Source: Trinickia diaoshuihuensis
Lineage (GTDB): Bacteria; Pseudomonadota; Gammaproteobacteria; Burkholderiales; Burkholderiaceae
Direction: 5' to 3'
Assembly (NCBI RefSeq): GCF_003390925.1
Contig: NZ_QUBS01000090.1
Span: 1-64,000 of the forward strand
DNA length: 64,000 bases
This document shows positions 1 to 8,430 of this stretch, in pieces (the stretch's first letter is position 1; each line of letters opens with the position of its first letter). The notes beneath the pieces were generated by a model. The model saw only the letters and a list, made by a program, of their open reading frames with translations. It did not search any database and was not told the DNA's origin. The translations under genes were made by a program, and so were the position numbers.

Positions 1-162
1 TTCGACAATCAGATTCTCAGCTGAAACCTCCACCGCCTTCAACTTCCCGCCTCAACTCCCCCGTACACCACATTCGACTTTAGCTCCTGTTTCCCTTAGA
101 GGAGCCGCTGCAAGATAGGCGCGTTCTATTCCTCTTCCGCCCTTCTTGCCGGTACTCGCGCC

Positions 163-960
163 ATGCCCGCCATCGCCCCCGTCGTCAAACTCGCCACGAT
201 CGACCTATCCTTTCATCACGCCGCGGCCGGCATCGTGCGTGCGGTCCTCGCGCGCCACGGCGTCGCCGTTCAAGAGATTCGCCGCCCGCATGAGGCCGCC
301 TTCGAGCTATTGGCAAGCGGCGAAGCCGACATGCTCTGCTCGGCATGGCTGCCCGGCAGTCACAGCGTGTATTTCGATCCGATCGCAGACCAATTCGATC
401 AGCTTTGCGTGCTCTATACGCCCTATGCGCTGTGGGGTGTTCCCGATTACGTGCCGGCCGATGCCGTCACGTGCGTCGCGGATCTTAGGCAGCCCGACGT
501 TGCCGCCCGCATGACCAAACTGATTCAGGGTATCGGTCCCGGCGCCGGGATCTCACGCTTTTCGCGAGAGATTTTCGCGGCGTACGACCTCGGGCAATAC
601 GGTTACCGATTCGAGAACGGGACGCTCGAACAATGCGTCGCGGCATTTGAAGATGCCGTGCGCGAACGCCGTTGGTGCGTCGTGCCCTTGTGGCAGCCGC
701 AATATCTACATGCGCAACACGCGATTCGCGAACTGCGCGAGCCGCGCGGTCTGCTGCGCGGCACCGACGCCGCCACGCTCGTGCTGCGCCAATCGACAAC
801 CGAGACATTGCCGGCGGCAGCGCTCGCCGCCCTGCGCGCGCTCGCTCCCGGCAACGGCGCGATCACGCGGCTCGACCATTCGATATCGCACGAGGGACTC
901 GCCCCTGAACAAGCGGGCGAACGCTACCTCGAGGCGCGCGACGGCGAACGCTTGTCTTAA
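163..960 (+). CDS. OpuAC-type glycine betaine/quaternary amine substrate-binding protein without signal peptide
   Basis: The 265-residue protein resembles the substrate-binding domain of glycine betaine ABC transporters (OpuAC). It starts almost directly with the first strand (VVKLATIDLSF) and has the typical CSAWLPGSH segment near residue 65, WGVPDYV near 92 and PLWQPQY near 175, where aromatic residues could form the ligand cage. No signal peptide, lipobox or fused permease is visible, and no permease or ATPase gene is adjacent, so the protein may be a cytosolic binding protein or sensor. The ATG at 163 is the first start in frame with the domain; the ribosome site is weak. Its stop codon overlaps the stop of the convergent dehydrogenase gene by four bases. 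The family is fairly secure; the ligand is unknown. Confidence 0.8.
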   Translation: MPAIAPVVKLATIDLSFHHAAAGIVRAVLARHGVAVQEIRRPHEAAFELLASGEADMLCSAWLPGSHSVYFDPIADQFDQLCVLYTPYALWGVPDYVPADAVTCVADLRQPDVAARMTKLIQGIGPGAGISRFSREIFAAYDLGQYGYRFENGTLEQCVAAFEDAVRERRWCVVPLWQPQYLHAQHAIRELREPRGLLRGTDAATLVLRQSTTETLPAAALAALRALAPGNGAITRLDHSISHEGLAPEQAGERYLEARDGERLS

Positions 961-1820
961 CGCGGTGCGGACTCGGCCGCGCCAATAGTCATCTTGGCCA
1001 TGACCGACCAATCCCGATCCCCCCATCCCGCTTCGACCGCTTCGGCCATTCGCCCATGTACCGCCGCGAGCATCGGCAAGGCGCGGCCCGCCTCGACGGC
1101 GGCTTCCGATGCGAGCCGCAGATCCTTCAGCCCCAGTACCGCCTTGAACCCGGGCTCATAATTTCCGCTCGCGATGTTCGCCGAATAAACTTGATACGAC
1201 CGGCTGCCGAACAACGTACCGAGGATCAGATCGAAGAAGCGATCGCGGCCGAGTCCATTCGCTTCGGTCAGCACCACGGCCTCGGCCATCGCTTCGATCG
1301 CCATCGTGATCATCATGTTGCACGCGATCTTCGCGGCGTAGGCGGCCGGTGCCCGAGTGCCCATGTCCCAGATTCGGCCGCCGACGACTTCAAGGAGCGG
1401 GCGAACCTTTTCGACGGCTGCCGGGTCGCCGCCCGCGAGGACGTTCAGTTCTCCCCTCGCCGCAACGTCGGGCCGCCCGAGTACCGGCGCGGCAACGAAG
1501 CCGATACCTGCCTTCTCGTGCGCCGACACGAGTTCGTGCGCGAACGCGACCGAAATCGTGGACGCCACGACATGAACCACGCCCGGCCGGACTGCGCCCA
1601 AGAGGCCGGGCGCGAGTATGACCGAGCGAATCGCCGCGTCGTCGGAGAGCATCGTGATCACCGCATCGCTTTCGAACGCCGCGGCCGGCGTATCGACCAT
1701 CGCGACACCTTCAACCGCGCCGCCCGAGCGGTTCCAAGCCTTGACCCGGTGACCGGCGGCGGCCAGGTTGCGCGCCATTGCCTTACCCATCGATCCCAGA
1801 CCGATAAAGCCGACTTCCAT
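957..1820 (-). CDS. NAD(P)-dependent 3-hydroxyisobutyrate dehydrogenase-like oxidoreductase
   Basis: The protein has 287 residues, a normal length for the beta-hydroxyacid dehydrogenase family. The N-terminus MEVGFIGLGSMGKAMARNL carries the GxGxxG dinucleotide-binding motif. The substrate-binding stretch appears as VLGRPDVAARGEL near residue 115 and the catalytic lysine lies in AAKIACNMM near residue 165, in the position of the family's GxxGxGxxxKxxNN motif. Such enzymes oxidise 3-hydroxyisobutyrate, tartronate semialdehyde, or related imines and succinic semialdehyde; the substrate cannot be read here. It is divergent from a TetR gene, and the shared intergenic region carries a repeated operator-like dyad, so this gene is the likely regulatory target. 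Confidence 0.85.
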   Translation of the reverse strand: MEVGFIGLGSMGKAMARNLAAAGHRVKAWNRSGGAVEGVAMVDTPAAAFESDAVITMLSDDAAIRSVILAPGLLGAVRPGVVHVVASTISVAFAHELVSAHEKAGIGFVAAPVLGRPDVAARGELNVLAGGDPAAVEKVRPLLEVVGGRIWDMGTRAPAAYAAKIACNMMITMAIEAMAEAVVLTEANGLGRDRFFDLILGTLFGSRSYQVYSANIASGNYEPGFKAVLGLKDLRLASEAAVEAGRALPMLAAVHGRMAEAVEAGWGDRDWSVMAKMTIGAAESAPR

Positions 1821-1866
1821 TTCGCTTCCCCTTTCTCTCGTTGCGTTAGCCCGGCTTGAATTAAAT

Positions 1867-1878
1867 TAGTGATCACTA
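1867..1878. promoter_or_regulatory. Perfect 12-bp palindrome, probable TetR operator 1
   Basis: TAGTGATCACTA is a perfect palindrome in the AT-rich divergent region between the dehydrogenase and TetR genes. It has the form TAGT-N4-ACTA, the same as the second dyad 47 bp away. Binding by the adjacent TetR protein is inferred from position only. Confidence 0.6.
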
Positions 1879-1913
1879 TATATTTCGCGGAACGACGCCG
1901 CAAGGGTTTTTTA

Positions 1914-1925
1914 TAGTGACTACTA
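1914..1925. promoter_or_regulatory. Second TAGT-N4-ACTA dyad over the TetR start codon
   Basis: TAGTGACTACTA repeats the half-sites of the palindrome at 1867 with identical spacing and covers the GTG start of the TetR gene. A repressor bound here would block its own transcript, which suggests autoregulation. Confidence 0.5.
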
Positions 1926-2515
1926 CATTAGAGAGCATCCCGAAACCGGGGCGCGGACGCCCGCGCAGTTTCGATCCCGAGACCGCGCTGGCGGTCGGTC
2001 AACGCCTGTTCCATGCGGCCGGTTACGACGCCGTCGGGCTCAGCGTGCTGACGGCCGAGCTTGGCATCACGCCGCCGAGTTTCTATGCGGCGTTCGGCAG
2101 TAAAGCGGCATTCTTCGAGCGTGTGCTGGAGCGCTACGCGGCGACCGAGTCGGCGCTGACGGGCATCCTGCTGCCCGGGAGGCCGCCCGTGGAAGCGCTC
2201 TCGGACTTGCTCGAACGCGCTGCGCGAACCTATGCGCACGATCCCCAGCGCACGGGCTGCCTCGTGCTCGAAGCGGCGCGCGGGCCTTCGGAGAGCGAAA
2301 GCGCGGCGCTCGCCCGCGCGGTGGCGCAAAGGCGCCGCGCGCAAGTTCGCTCATTCGTCGCGAAGTCGCATCCTCGCCGCGCCGAGGCAGTCACTGACTA
2401 CGTATCGGCAGTGCTGTCGGGTTTGTCGGGCTGCGCCCGGGAAGGAATGCCGCAGGCGCGGCTCCTGAAAGTGGCCAAGACGGCCGCAGCGGGCCTGCGT
2501 GCTTTGCTCGAGTAG
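1916..2515 (+). CDS. TetR/AcrR family transcriptional regulator
   Basis: The protein has 199 residues, typical for TetR. It begins with GRGRPRSFDPETAL, followed by the helix-turn-helix (VGLSVLTAELGITPPSFYAAFGSKAAFFERVL, about residues 40-72), which is the classic recognition helix with the YxxFxSKxxLF pattern. The C-terminal ligand domain is unassigned. The start is GTG at 1916; no ATG lies between it and the DNA-binding domain. It is divergent from the hydroxyisobutyrate-dehydrogenase-like gene and probably represses it and itself through the paired TAGT-N4-ACTA dyads. The effector is unknown. Confidence 0.9.
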   Translation: MTTTLESIPKPGRGRPRSFDPETALAVGQRLFHAAGYDAVGLSVLTAELGITPPSFYAAFGSKAAFFERVLERYAATESALTGILLPGRPPVEALSDLLERAARTYAHDPQRTGCLVLEAARGPSESESAALARAVAQRRRAQVRSFVAKSHPRRAEAVTDYVSAVLSGLSGCAREGMPQARLLKVAKTAAAGLRALLE

Positions 2516-2548
2516 CCGCAGCCGGATCCGTACCGCTAATTAACCATC

Positions 2549-2568
2549 TAACTGTACCGGTACCGTTA
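2549..2568. promoter_or_regulatory. Near-perfect 20-bp dyad upstream of the LysE exporter gene
   Basis: TAACTGTACCGGTACCGTTA is a 20-bp inverted repeat with a single mismatched pair, about 50 bp before the exporter start. It is a strong operator candidate. No adjacent gene clearly encodes the cognate protein; GntR/MocR-type regulators often use GTAC-containing dyads of this kind, but that link is inference. Confidence 0.5.
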
Positions 2569-2620
2569 CGTTCAGTGCACGTAGACTGTCTCGACTATTC
2601 ATGAGTTGGACCTACGAGCG

Positions 2621-3238
2621 ATGCTGACCACTTTGCCCTTTGCCGCCCTTTCCGCCGCGATGTCCTTCGCCTTGGTGATGTCGATTACCCCCGGCCCCAA
2701 CAACACGATGTTGCTCGCCTCGGGCGTCAATTTCGGCCTTCGGCGCACGATGCCCCATATGCTTGGGATTACCTGCGGGTGCGTGGTCATGCTGATCGCG
2801 ATCGCATTGGGACTCGGCCAAGTCTTTACCCGATTTCCCAGTTTGTATTCCGTCATGGAGGCGCTCAGCGCGGCTTATTTGCTTTATCTCGCATGGAAGA
2901 TCGCAAGATCCGGCGGGGTGGCGATCAGCGCCGATAACGAACGGCCCTTCACCTTCCTCCAAGCGGCGGCGTTTCAATGGGTCAATCCGAAGGCATGGAT
3001 GATGGCGGTCACCGGCGCGACCGCCTTCCGGCTCAACGACAACTTGCTGCTGAACGCCGTTTTCTTGGCCGTGGCGTTCGCGATCGTGAATTTGCCGAGC
3101 ATTACGGTATGGGCGGCGTTCGGTCTCGGCGTCCGACGATTCCTTTCAGGCCCGGCAATGCTGCGCGCGTTCAATTGGACGATGGCGGCATTGTTGATCG
3201 CATCGATCGTGCCGATGGTCGGTCATGCATCGCCATGA
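2621..3238 (+). CDS. LysE/RhtB family amino-acid or metabolite exporter
   Basis: About 205 residues with roughly six hydrophobic segments. The family signature SITPGPNNTMLLASGVNFG is at the N-terminal end and a FQWVNPKAWMMA motif lies near the middle, as in LysE/RhtB exporters that expel lysine, homoserine, threonine or similar compounds by proton exchange at the inner membrane. I chose the ATG at 2621; an in-frame TTG at 2606 would add five residues and no strong ribosome site decides between them. A 20-bp dyad lies just upstream. The exported compound is unknown. Confidence 0.85.
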   Translation: MLTTLPFAALSAAMSFALVMSITPGPNNTMLLASGVNFGLRRTMPHMLGITCGCVVMLIAIALGLGQVFTRFPSLYSVMEALSAAYLLYLAWKIARSGGVAISADNERPFTFLQAAAFQWVNPKAWMMAVTGATAFRLNDNLLLNAVFLAVAFAIVNLPSITVWAAFGLGVRRFLSGPAMLRAFNWTMAALLIASIVPMVGHASP

Positions 3239-3295
3239 CAAGGCCCTTCCCGCGGCCCCGTGTCCCGTCGCGGCGCACGCTGGCACATCGCATCG

Positions 3296-4477
3296 TCAGA
3301 CGGCGCCGGCCCCATTCGCGAGCGCGAGGGGCCCGTTGCGCCGTACCTCGCTCGGCGTCGTTCCGGTCCATCGTTTGAATGCGTGCCGAAATCCGACCGC
3401 ATCGCTGAATCCGAGCGTCTGCGCAATGTCCTCAATGCCGAGCGAAGTCGTCGTCAAGTAGTCGATGGCCAGCGCCTTTCGCACGCTCGTGAAGAGCTCG
3501 CTATACGAGGTGCCCTCGGCCTCGAGCTTGCGACGCAGCGTGCGCGAGGTCATGCACAGGCATTCGGCGATCTCGTCGATATCGGGAAACTTGCCTGGCG
3601 TGCGCGTCAACTCTTGATAAACACGCCGCGTAATGCCGGCCTGCCAGCGCAACTGTTCGAGCTGTTGCGCGCACTGCTTCGAGACCTGCGCCGCCGTGAT
3701 GGGGTTGGCGAGCCGCGGCGAGCGCGACAACCACGACGCGGGATAGCTCAATAGATTGTGCGGCTGCTCGAAGGCCAGCGGGCACTCCAACGCTTCGGCC
3801 AGCGCGGCGGCATGCGGCGGCTGCGCGCGCATGAAACTCGCTCTAGCGGGCACGCACCAACCGCCCATGATGTCCTTGGTCAGCGTCACGTGCACCGTGA
3901 ATTGCAGATCGATCAAGAAATCGTAGAGCGGCACATCGAGGCCGGGCAAAGGAATCTCCACCCGCTCGGGGAATATCCATATCAATGCGTCGTCCCGCTC
4001 CACCCAACGGATATCGAGCATCGGATTGGCCAATTGATGATATTTGACCGCGGTATCGAACGCGCGCCGCAATGTTTCCGAGCACAGCAACGCATACCCG
4101 TACATCCCGTACCCGGTGACATGTATTCGGCGGCCCACGCGTACGCCGAGATCGGGATGGGCATAAAGCCGCACCGCGTTGCGCGCGGCCTCGAGAAACT
4201 GCATCGACGAAGTCAATGTAAAAGGATCGGCGACCGACTCGGGCGTCAGTCCCGTGCCGCGCAGCAAAGCATGCGCGTCCAACCCCAGCTCGACGCCTAC
4301 CTCGACGAGCGCGGCCAGTTTGGAAGGCGAGAAACGCGGTTCACGAAACGCAATGCCCTGGGTATGCCGGGATAGCCGCTCGCGGCGCGGCGCGTCCGAT
4401 GCTTCATGCGTGGCGACAGTGGCAGTCGCGAGGGCATGTTCCATGTCCGAAGAAATGCGTATTTTGACCGGCCGCAT
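3296..4477 (-). CDS. AraC family transcriptional regulator (OruR/arabinose-binding-like sensor domain)
   Basis: The 393-residue protein has an N-terminal ligand domain of the kind found in OruR/ArgR-like AraC proteins (about residues 50-240, with YGMYGYALLCSETLRRAF). The C-terminal double helix-turn-helix lies at about residues 300-385: IAECLCMTSRTLRRKLEAEG, then IAQTLGFSDAVGFRHAFKRWTG and the closing TPSEVRR. It is divergent from the acyl-CoA ligase at 4633, a common arrangement for a local activator of lipid or amine catabolism. Translation may begin at residue 12 (4444) rather than at the first methionine. Confidence 0.88.
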   Translation of the reverse strand: MRPVKIRISSDMEHALATATVATHEASDAPRRERLSRHTQGIAFREPRFSPSKLAALVEVGVELGLDAHALLRGTGLTPESVADPFTLTSSMQFLEAARNAVRLYAHPDLGVRVGRRIHVTGYGMYGYALLCSETLRRAFDTAVKYHQLANPMLDIRWVERDDALIWIFPERVEIPLPGLDVPLYDFLIDLQFTVHVTLTKDIMGGWCVPARASFMRAQPPHAAALAEALECPLAFEQPHNLLSYPASWLSRSPRLANPITAAQVSKQCAQQLEQLRWQAGITRRVYQELTRTPGKFPDIDEIAECLCMTSRTLRRKLEAEGTSYSELFTSVRKALAIDYLTTTSLGIEDIAQTLGFSDAVGFRHAFKRWTGTTPSEVRRNGPLALANGAGAV

Positions 4478-4632
4478 TGTGCGCCTTTAGACGCGGACGA
4501 GCCATAGGGCGCAATCCTGACGACGGCTCGGGTGTCCGTTCCGATCATCGTTTTGGCCACATCGATCATTTGCATTGGGCCCCGGGCGAGCGATAGTCGT
4601 CGCGCGATGTAGATAAACGATAAGGAGCGACA

Positions 4633-6273
4633 TTGAGCAGGAGACACTGGACCCGATCGTACGGGTCGATTCCCTTTGAGATCGATGCGGATCGTCATCC
4701 GTCCATGAACGCGCTCTTAGGCAACGCCATGCGGCAATTTGCCGCCAAGCCCGCGTTCCATGCATTCGGCACGACCTTGACCTACGAAGACGTCGATCGA
4801 TTGTCGTATGCCTTCGCCGCGTTCTTGCAACAAACCGCCGGGGTAAAAGCGGGCGATCGCGTAGCCGTCATGCTGCCGAACCTATTGGCGTTTCCGATCG
4901 CCACGATTGCAATTTGGAGGATCGGCGGTATCGTCGTCAACGTGAACCCGCTCTATACGGCGCGCGAACTCGAGCATCAACTCAATGACGCCGGAGTGGA
5001 ATCGATCGTCGTTTGCACCGCGTCGGCCGCCAAGACGCTCGCGGCCGTCATCGACACTACGCAAGTAAAGACGGTCGTGACCGTTAGCCAAGGCGATTGC
5101 GGCGGAATCGGGCCGATACCGAGCGACCAGGACCGCGCAATCCTACGCGACGCAGTGAGCCTTTCGACGGCGATCGCGCGTGGCGAGTCGTTTCAATGCG
5201 ACCCCGTGTACGTGAGCAGCAACGACTTGTTGCTGTTGCAATACACGGGCGGCACGACCGGTGTCTCTAAAGGCGCGGCGTTATCGCATCGCAATGTACT
5301 CGCCAATATCGAGCAATTCAAAGCATTCATGAGCGGCGCGCTCGACCCGGGATCCGAGGTGGTCGTGACCGCGATCCCGCTGTATCACATCTTTGCGTTG
5401 GCGGTGAATTTCCTCACCTACTTCTCGATCGGCGCGGAAAACTGGCTCGTGGCAAACCCGCGCAACGCCGAGCAACTCTTCGACGTACTGGAAGCCGCGC
5501 GCCCGACCGTCCTCACGGGCGTCAACACGTTGTATGCCGCGCTCACCTCGCATCCGCGCATGAGCACGACGGACTGGTCGCGCCTGAAGCTATCGGCAGG
5601 CGGCGGCGCGGCGGTAATGAACGTCGTATCGGAGCGCTGGCGCGCGGCCACCGGCAAGTTCATCCGCGAGGGATACGGTTTATCGGAGACCTCGCCGGTC
5701 ATTTCGTTCAATCCTCAGTTCATTGCCGAATTCACGGCGACGACGGGGATGCCCGTGCCCTCCACGGATGTGAAACTGCTCGACGACGCCGGCAACGAAG
5801 TGGGTATCGGCGAATGCGGCGAGGTGTGCGTGAAAGGCCCGCAGGTAACGGGGGGGTACTGGAACGCGCCGGAAGCGAACGCCACGGCGTTCACGCCGGA
5901 CGGCTATTTCCGAACCGGCGATATCGGTGTATTCGATGGACGCGGGTTCCTCAAGATCGTCGATCGGAAGAAAGACATGATCATCGTCTCGGGCTTCAAC
6001 GTCTATCCGAACGAAGTGGAAGCGGTCGCCGCCGAGTTCGCCGGTGTAGCCGAGTGCGCATGCATCGGCGTTCCCGATTCCAAGACGGGCGAAGCCGTCG
6101 AACTCTTCGTCGTGAAACGCGCGCAGGCCGACGTGAGTGAAGCGGCGTTGATCGAACACTGCCGGCGCGTGTTGGCCGCCTATAAGACTCCGAAGACGAT
6201 ACGTTTTGTCGACGCGCTGCCGAAATCGACAGTCGGCAAGATCCTCAGACGCGAGTTGCAGTGTATGAAATGA
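4633..6273 (+). CDS. fadD: Long-chain fatty-acid-CoA ligase (FadD-type AMP-dependent synthetase)
   Basis: The 546-residue protein belongs to the ANL superfamily and would activate fatty acids to acyl-adenylates and then acyl-CoA at the inner membrane. Visible motifs in order are the P-loop YTGGTTGVSKGA (about residue 205), GYGLSETSP (about 345), RTGDIG and KDMIIVSGFNVYPNEVE (about 430-460), and the C-terminal catalytic lysine in STVGKILRREL. The start is TTG: an AAGGAG at 4622 sits five bases before the TTG at 4633, and the next ATG falls inside the conserved N-terminal region. It is divergent from the AraC regulator. Chain-length preference cannot be read; medium-chain or aryl acids are possible. 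Confidence 0.88.
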   Translation: MSRRHWTRSYGSIPFEIDADRHPSMNALLGNAMRQFAAKPAFHAFGTTLTYEDVDRLSYAFAAFLQQTAGVKAGDRVAVMLPNLLAFPIATIAIWRIGGIVVNVNPLYTARELEHQLNDAGVESIVVCTASAAKTLAAVIDTTQVKTVVTVSQGDCGGIGPIPSDQDRAILRDAVSLSTAIARGESFQCDPVYVSSNDLLLLQYTGGTTGVSKGAALSHRNVLANIEQFKAFMSGALDPGSEVVVTAIPLYHIFALAVNFLTYFSIGAENWLVANPRNAEQLFDVLEAARPTVLTGVNTLYAALTSHPRMSTTDWSRLKLSAGGGAAVMNVVSERWRAATGKFIREGYGLSETSPVISFNPQFIAEFTATTGMPVPSTDVKLLDDAGNEVGIGECGEVCVKGPQVTGGYWNAPEANATAFTPDGYFRTGDIGVFDGRGFLKIVDRKKDMIIVSGFNVYPNEVEAVAAEFAGVAECACIGVPDSKTGEAVELFVVKRAQADVSEAALIEHCRRVLAAYKTPKTIRFVDALPKSTVGKILRRELQCMK

Positions 6274-6467
6274 CTTGAAATCGCAGTGGTTGCATCCGCC
6301 GTGCGCCTCAAATAATGAGTTGCTCATGGGTCAGCCAACGCCGTCGCAACAGACTTTACACTCTGTTACCGCGCCGGCGCGTACAGTCGATTGGGCTTTC
6401 CCTATACTCCGGTCCGCAACTGATTCGTTTGCGCCTTGCAAGCGCTCAATCGATACCGAGAAACTCA

Positions 6468-7031
6468 ATGAAACGGCCCACGCTGATCCAGTCCGCTTTG
6501 CTCGTCGCTCTTTTCGCGGCCTCCGCGCTTTCGTTGACAGGATGCGTTGCGCCGGGGCCGTACGGCATGTACGGTGCGCAGCCGCAGTATGCGCAACCCG
6601 CTTACGCTCAGCCGAGCTATGCCGAACCGAGCTACGCGCAACCCGCCTATACGCCGCCACCCCAGCCTGCCTATGTCCAGCCCGGCAATTACGGCGTGCA
6701 ATACGGCACGGTAGCGGCGATTCGTCCGATCGGCGGAGCAACGAGCCCCTCGGGCGTGGCCGGCTCGCTCGTGGGCGCGTTGGTGGGCGGAGTACTCGGC
6801 AATCAAATCGGCCGGGGACATGGACGCGATGCCGCCACGGTGCTCGGCGTTCTCGGCGGTGCGGTGGCCGGCAACCAGCTCGGGCAACAGATGGGGCAGC
6901 CTTCGGGCTATCGCGTCGACATTCAGTTGAGCGACGGCACGATGCGCTCGTTCGATATGCAGACGCCCGGCGACCTGCGGCCGGGTGAGCGTGTGCGCAT
7001 CGACGGCAATCAAATTTCGCGCGACCAGTAA
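6468..7031 (+). CDS. Glycine-zipper (17-kDa antigen/SlyB-like) outer-membrane lipoprotein
   Basis: The 187-residue precursor has a lipoprotein signal peptide ending in the lipobox LTGC (cysteine near residue 24). A low-complexity stretch of repeated YAQP/YAEP units covers about residues 38-75. After it comes the glycine-zipper domain (GALVGGVLGNQIGRG and GVLGGAVAGNQLG, about residues 100-145), as in the 17-kDa surface antigen family, and a short C-terminal strand-rich tail. Such proteins insert in or attach to the outer membrane and affect envelope integrity. The ATG at 6468 is chosen because the signal peptide starts there; upstream in-frame sequence has no signal character. It converges on the porin gene. 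Confidence 0.88.
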   Translation: MKRPTLIQSALLVALFAASALSLTGCVAPGPYGMYGAQPQYAQPAYAQPSYAEPSYAQPAYTPPPQPAYVQPGNYGVQYGTVAAIRPIGGATSPSGVAGSLVGALVGGVLGNQIGRGHGRDAATVLGVLGGAVAGNQLGQQMGQPSGYRVDIQLSDGTMRSFDMQTPGDLRPGERVRIDGNQISRDQ

Positions 7032-7050
7032 AGCATAAAGCCGCCCGATG

Positions 7051-7081
7051 TTCGCGCGACGCCTAATAAGCGTCGCGCGAA
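7051..7081. terminator. Perfect 12-bp stem-loop between convergent genes
   Basis: TTCGCGCGACGC pairs perfectly with GCGTCGCGCGAA around a seven-base loop. It lies between the convergent lipoprotein and porin genes and can serve both strands. No long T-tract follows, so efficiency as an intrinsic terminator is uncertain. Confidence 0.65.
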
Positions 7082-7099
7082 ACAGCACGTCGCGGCGGA

Positions 7100-8299
7100 T
7101 CAGAACCGATGCACGATCCCCACGCCGACGCCGATCTGATTACGCGTGGAAGACGGATTGCCGCTGAAGCCATCGCCGATCGTCGCGGTTGCATCGACGA
7201 TCGCGCCCTTGTTCATCGTCTGCCCGCTCGCATGCTGATACGCCTGCGCCGCATACAGGCCCGTGCGTTTGGACAACGAGTAGTACTGGGTTAGGGTGAA
7301 CTGTTGATACTGGGCACCCTTCGTCACGCCGTTAGCCTTCGTCGCACGCGTGTACGCATAGCCCGCGCCGAAGTCCCAAGCCGCAGCCGGCTTGAAGTGA
7401 AGCACAGCGCCCACCGTATTGAAAATCGCCGTATCGCGGAACGTCGAGTTCACGCCCGGAACGTATTGCACGTTCGAGTACGATGCGCTCACATCCCATG
7501 CGGACGAGAATTTATACCCCGCCGTGATTGCCACGCGCTGCTGGGCCTGCGCCGTCACGTATCCGTTGTTGATGGCCGATACCGCCGTTTGCGCCCCACC
7601 GTTCGACGTCGTCGAGTCCGCGCCCCACGCGCCGCCGCCGGACGTCGAATTGTTGATGCGTTGAAATGCCGCCGCGATGCCGAAGGCGCCCTGCTGATAT
7701 TGCACGCCCGCGCTCCAGGTCGAGCCCGCGTTCACGCTGCCGGGCTCGCCGCCGAATGAGTAGGAACCGCCGAACGTGAACCCATGCAGCGAGGGCGACA
7801 TATAGACGAGCGAATTGTTCGCGCGATAGAGCGTATCGAGCGAATCGATGTCGCCGGGGTGCGCGCCGAAGTAGCCCGTGAGCCAAGTCGTGGGACTATA
7901 AGGCGCGAGCAGCGTGTAATAGGCCGTATATTGCCGGCCCGCCGTGAGCGTGCCGTACGTGTCGTTCGTGATGCCCACCCACGCCTGCCGCGTGAAGAGG
8001 CCGTTCGTGTATTGCGAGGCGCCGTTCGCCGCCGAGAAACCCGATTCGAGCGTGAAGATCGCCTTCGACCCGCCGCCGAGATTCTCCGATCCTTTAAGCC
8101 CGAACCGATCGCCGAGCCATACGCCCGTCGACATCTTCACGAGCGAATGGCCCGCTGCCGGCGACCCGAGCGTCGTCCCGTTGTTCTGATAAGCCAGCCC
8201 GTTATCGACCACCCCATACAGCGTCACGCTACCCTGCGCGCAGGCGAGTTGGGACGCCAATGCGGCGAAGGCCGCCGTGGCTATCGTTGTCTTTTTCAT
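7100..8299 (-). CDS. Burkholderia-type general porin (OmpC-like, 16-stranded)
   Basis: The 399-residue precursor has a signal peptide (MKKTTIATAAFAALASQLACAQ). The mature N-terminus GSVTLYGVVDNGLAY is typical of beta-proteobacterial trimeric porins, and the protein ends in a beta-strand with terminal phenylalanine (VGIVHRF), the outer-membrane insertion signal. An AAGGAG precedes the ATG closely. It lies downstream of, and in line with, the gluconate-type permease but has its own upstream dyad at 8315, so it may be separately controlled. The solute is unknown. Confidence 0.93.
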   Translation of the reverse strand: MKKTTIATAAFAALASQLACAQGSVTLYGVVDNGLAYQNNGTTLGSPAAGHSLVKMSTGVWLGDRFGLKGSENLGGGSKAIFTLESGFSAANGASQYTNGLFTRQAWVGITNDTYGTLTAGRQYTAYYTLLAPYSPTTWLTGYFGAHPGDIDSLDTLYRANNSLVYMSPSLHGFTFGGSYSFGGEPGSVNAGSTWSAGVQYQQGAFGIAAAFQRINNSTSGGGAWGADSTTSNGGAQTAVSAINNGYVTAQAQQRVAITAGYKFSSAWDVSASYSNVQYVPGVNSTFRDTAIFNTVGAVLHFKPAAAWDFGAGYAYTRATKANGVTKGAQYQQFTLTQYYSLSKRTGLYAAQAYQHASGQTMNKGAIVDATATIGDGFSGNPSSTRNQIGVGVGIVHRF

Positions 8300-8314
8300 C
8301 GTATCTCCTTAATT

Positions 8315-8329
8315 ATTAGGACGACTAAT
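8315..8329. promoter_or_regulatory. ATTAG-N5-CTAAT dyad in the porin promoter
   Basis: An inverted repeat ATTAG-GACGA-CTAAT lies 16 bp upstream of the porin start codon. Its size and symmetry suit a FadR/GntR-type regulator, although no such gene is in the window. A repressor here would occlude the ribosome-binding region or the start of the transcript. Confidence 0.35.
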
Positions 8330-8351
8330 TAATTTATCGTGTTCGCCGATA

Positions 8352-8417
8352 CCGCTCGCGGTTTGGCGAGCGGCAGGCGATTGCGGGGAAGAAATGACGC
8401 CGGGTGGGGAGCACCCG
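8352..8417. terminator. Two stem-loops after the MFS permease gene
   Basis: CCGCTCGC pairs with GCGAGCGG (8352-8373, six-base loop), and CGGGTG pairs with CACCCG (8401-8417, five-base loop), between the permease stop and the porin promoter. The second is close to the permease stop on the minus strand. No clear T-tract is present, so these are probable but weak terminators. Confidence 0.45.
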
Positions 8418-8430
8418 CCCGGCGGGAACG

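Noticed and set aside
6275-6467. Upstream in-frame extension of the glycine-zipper lipoprotein
   Set aside because: The added sequence has no signal character, whereas the ATG at 6468 starts a proper lipoprotein signal peptide.
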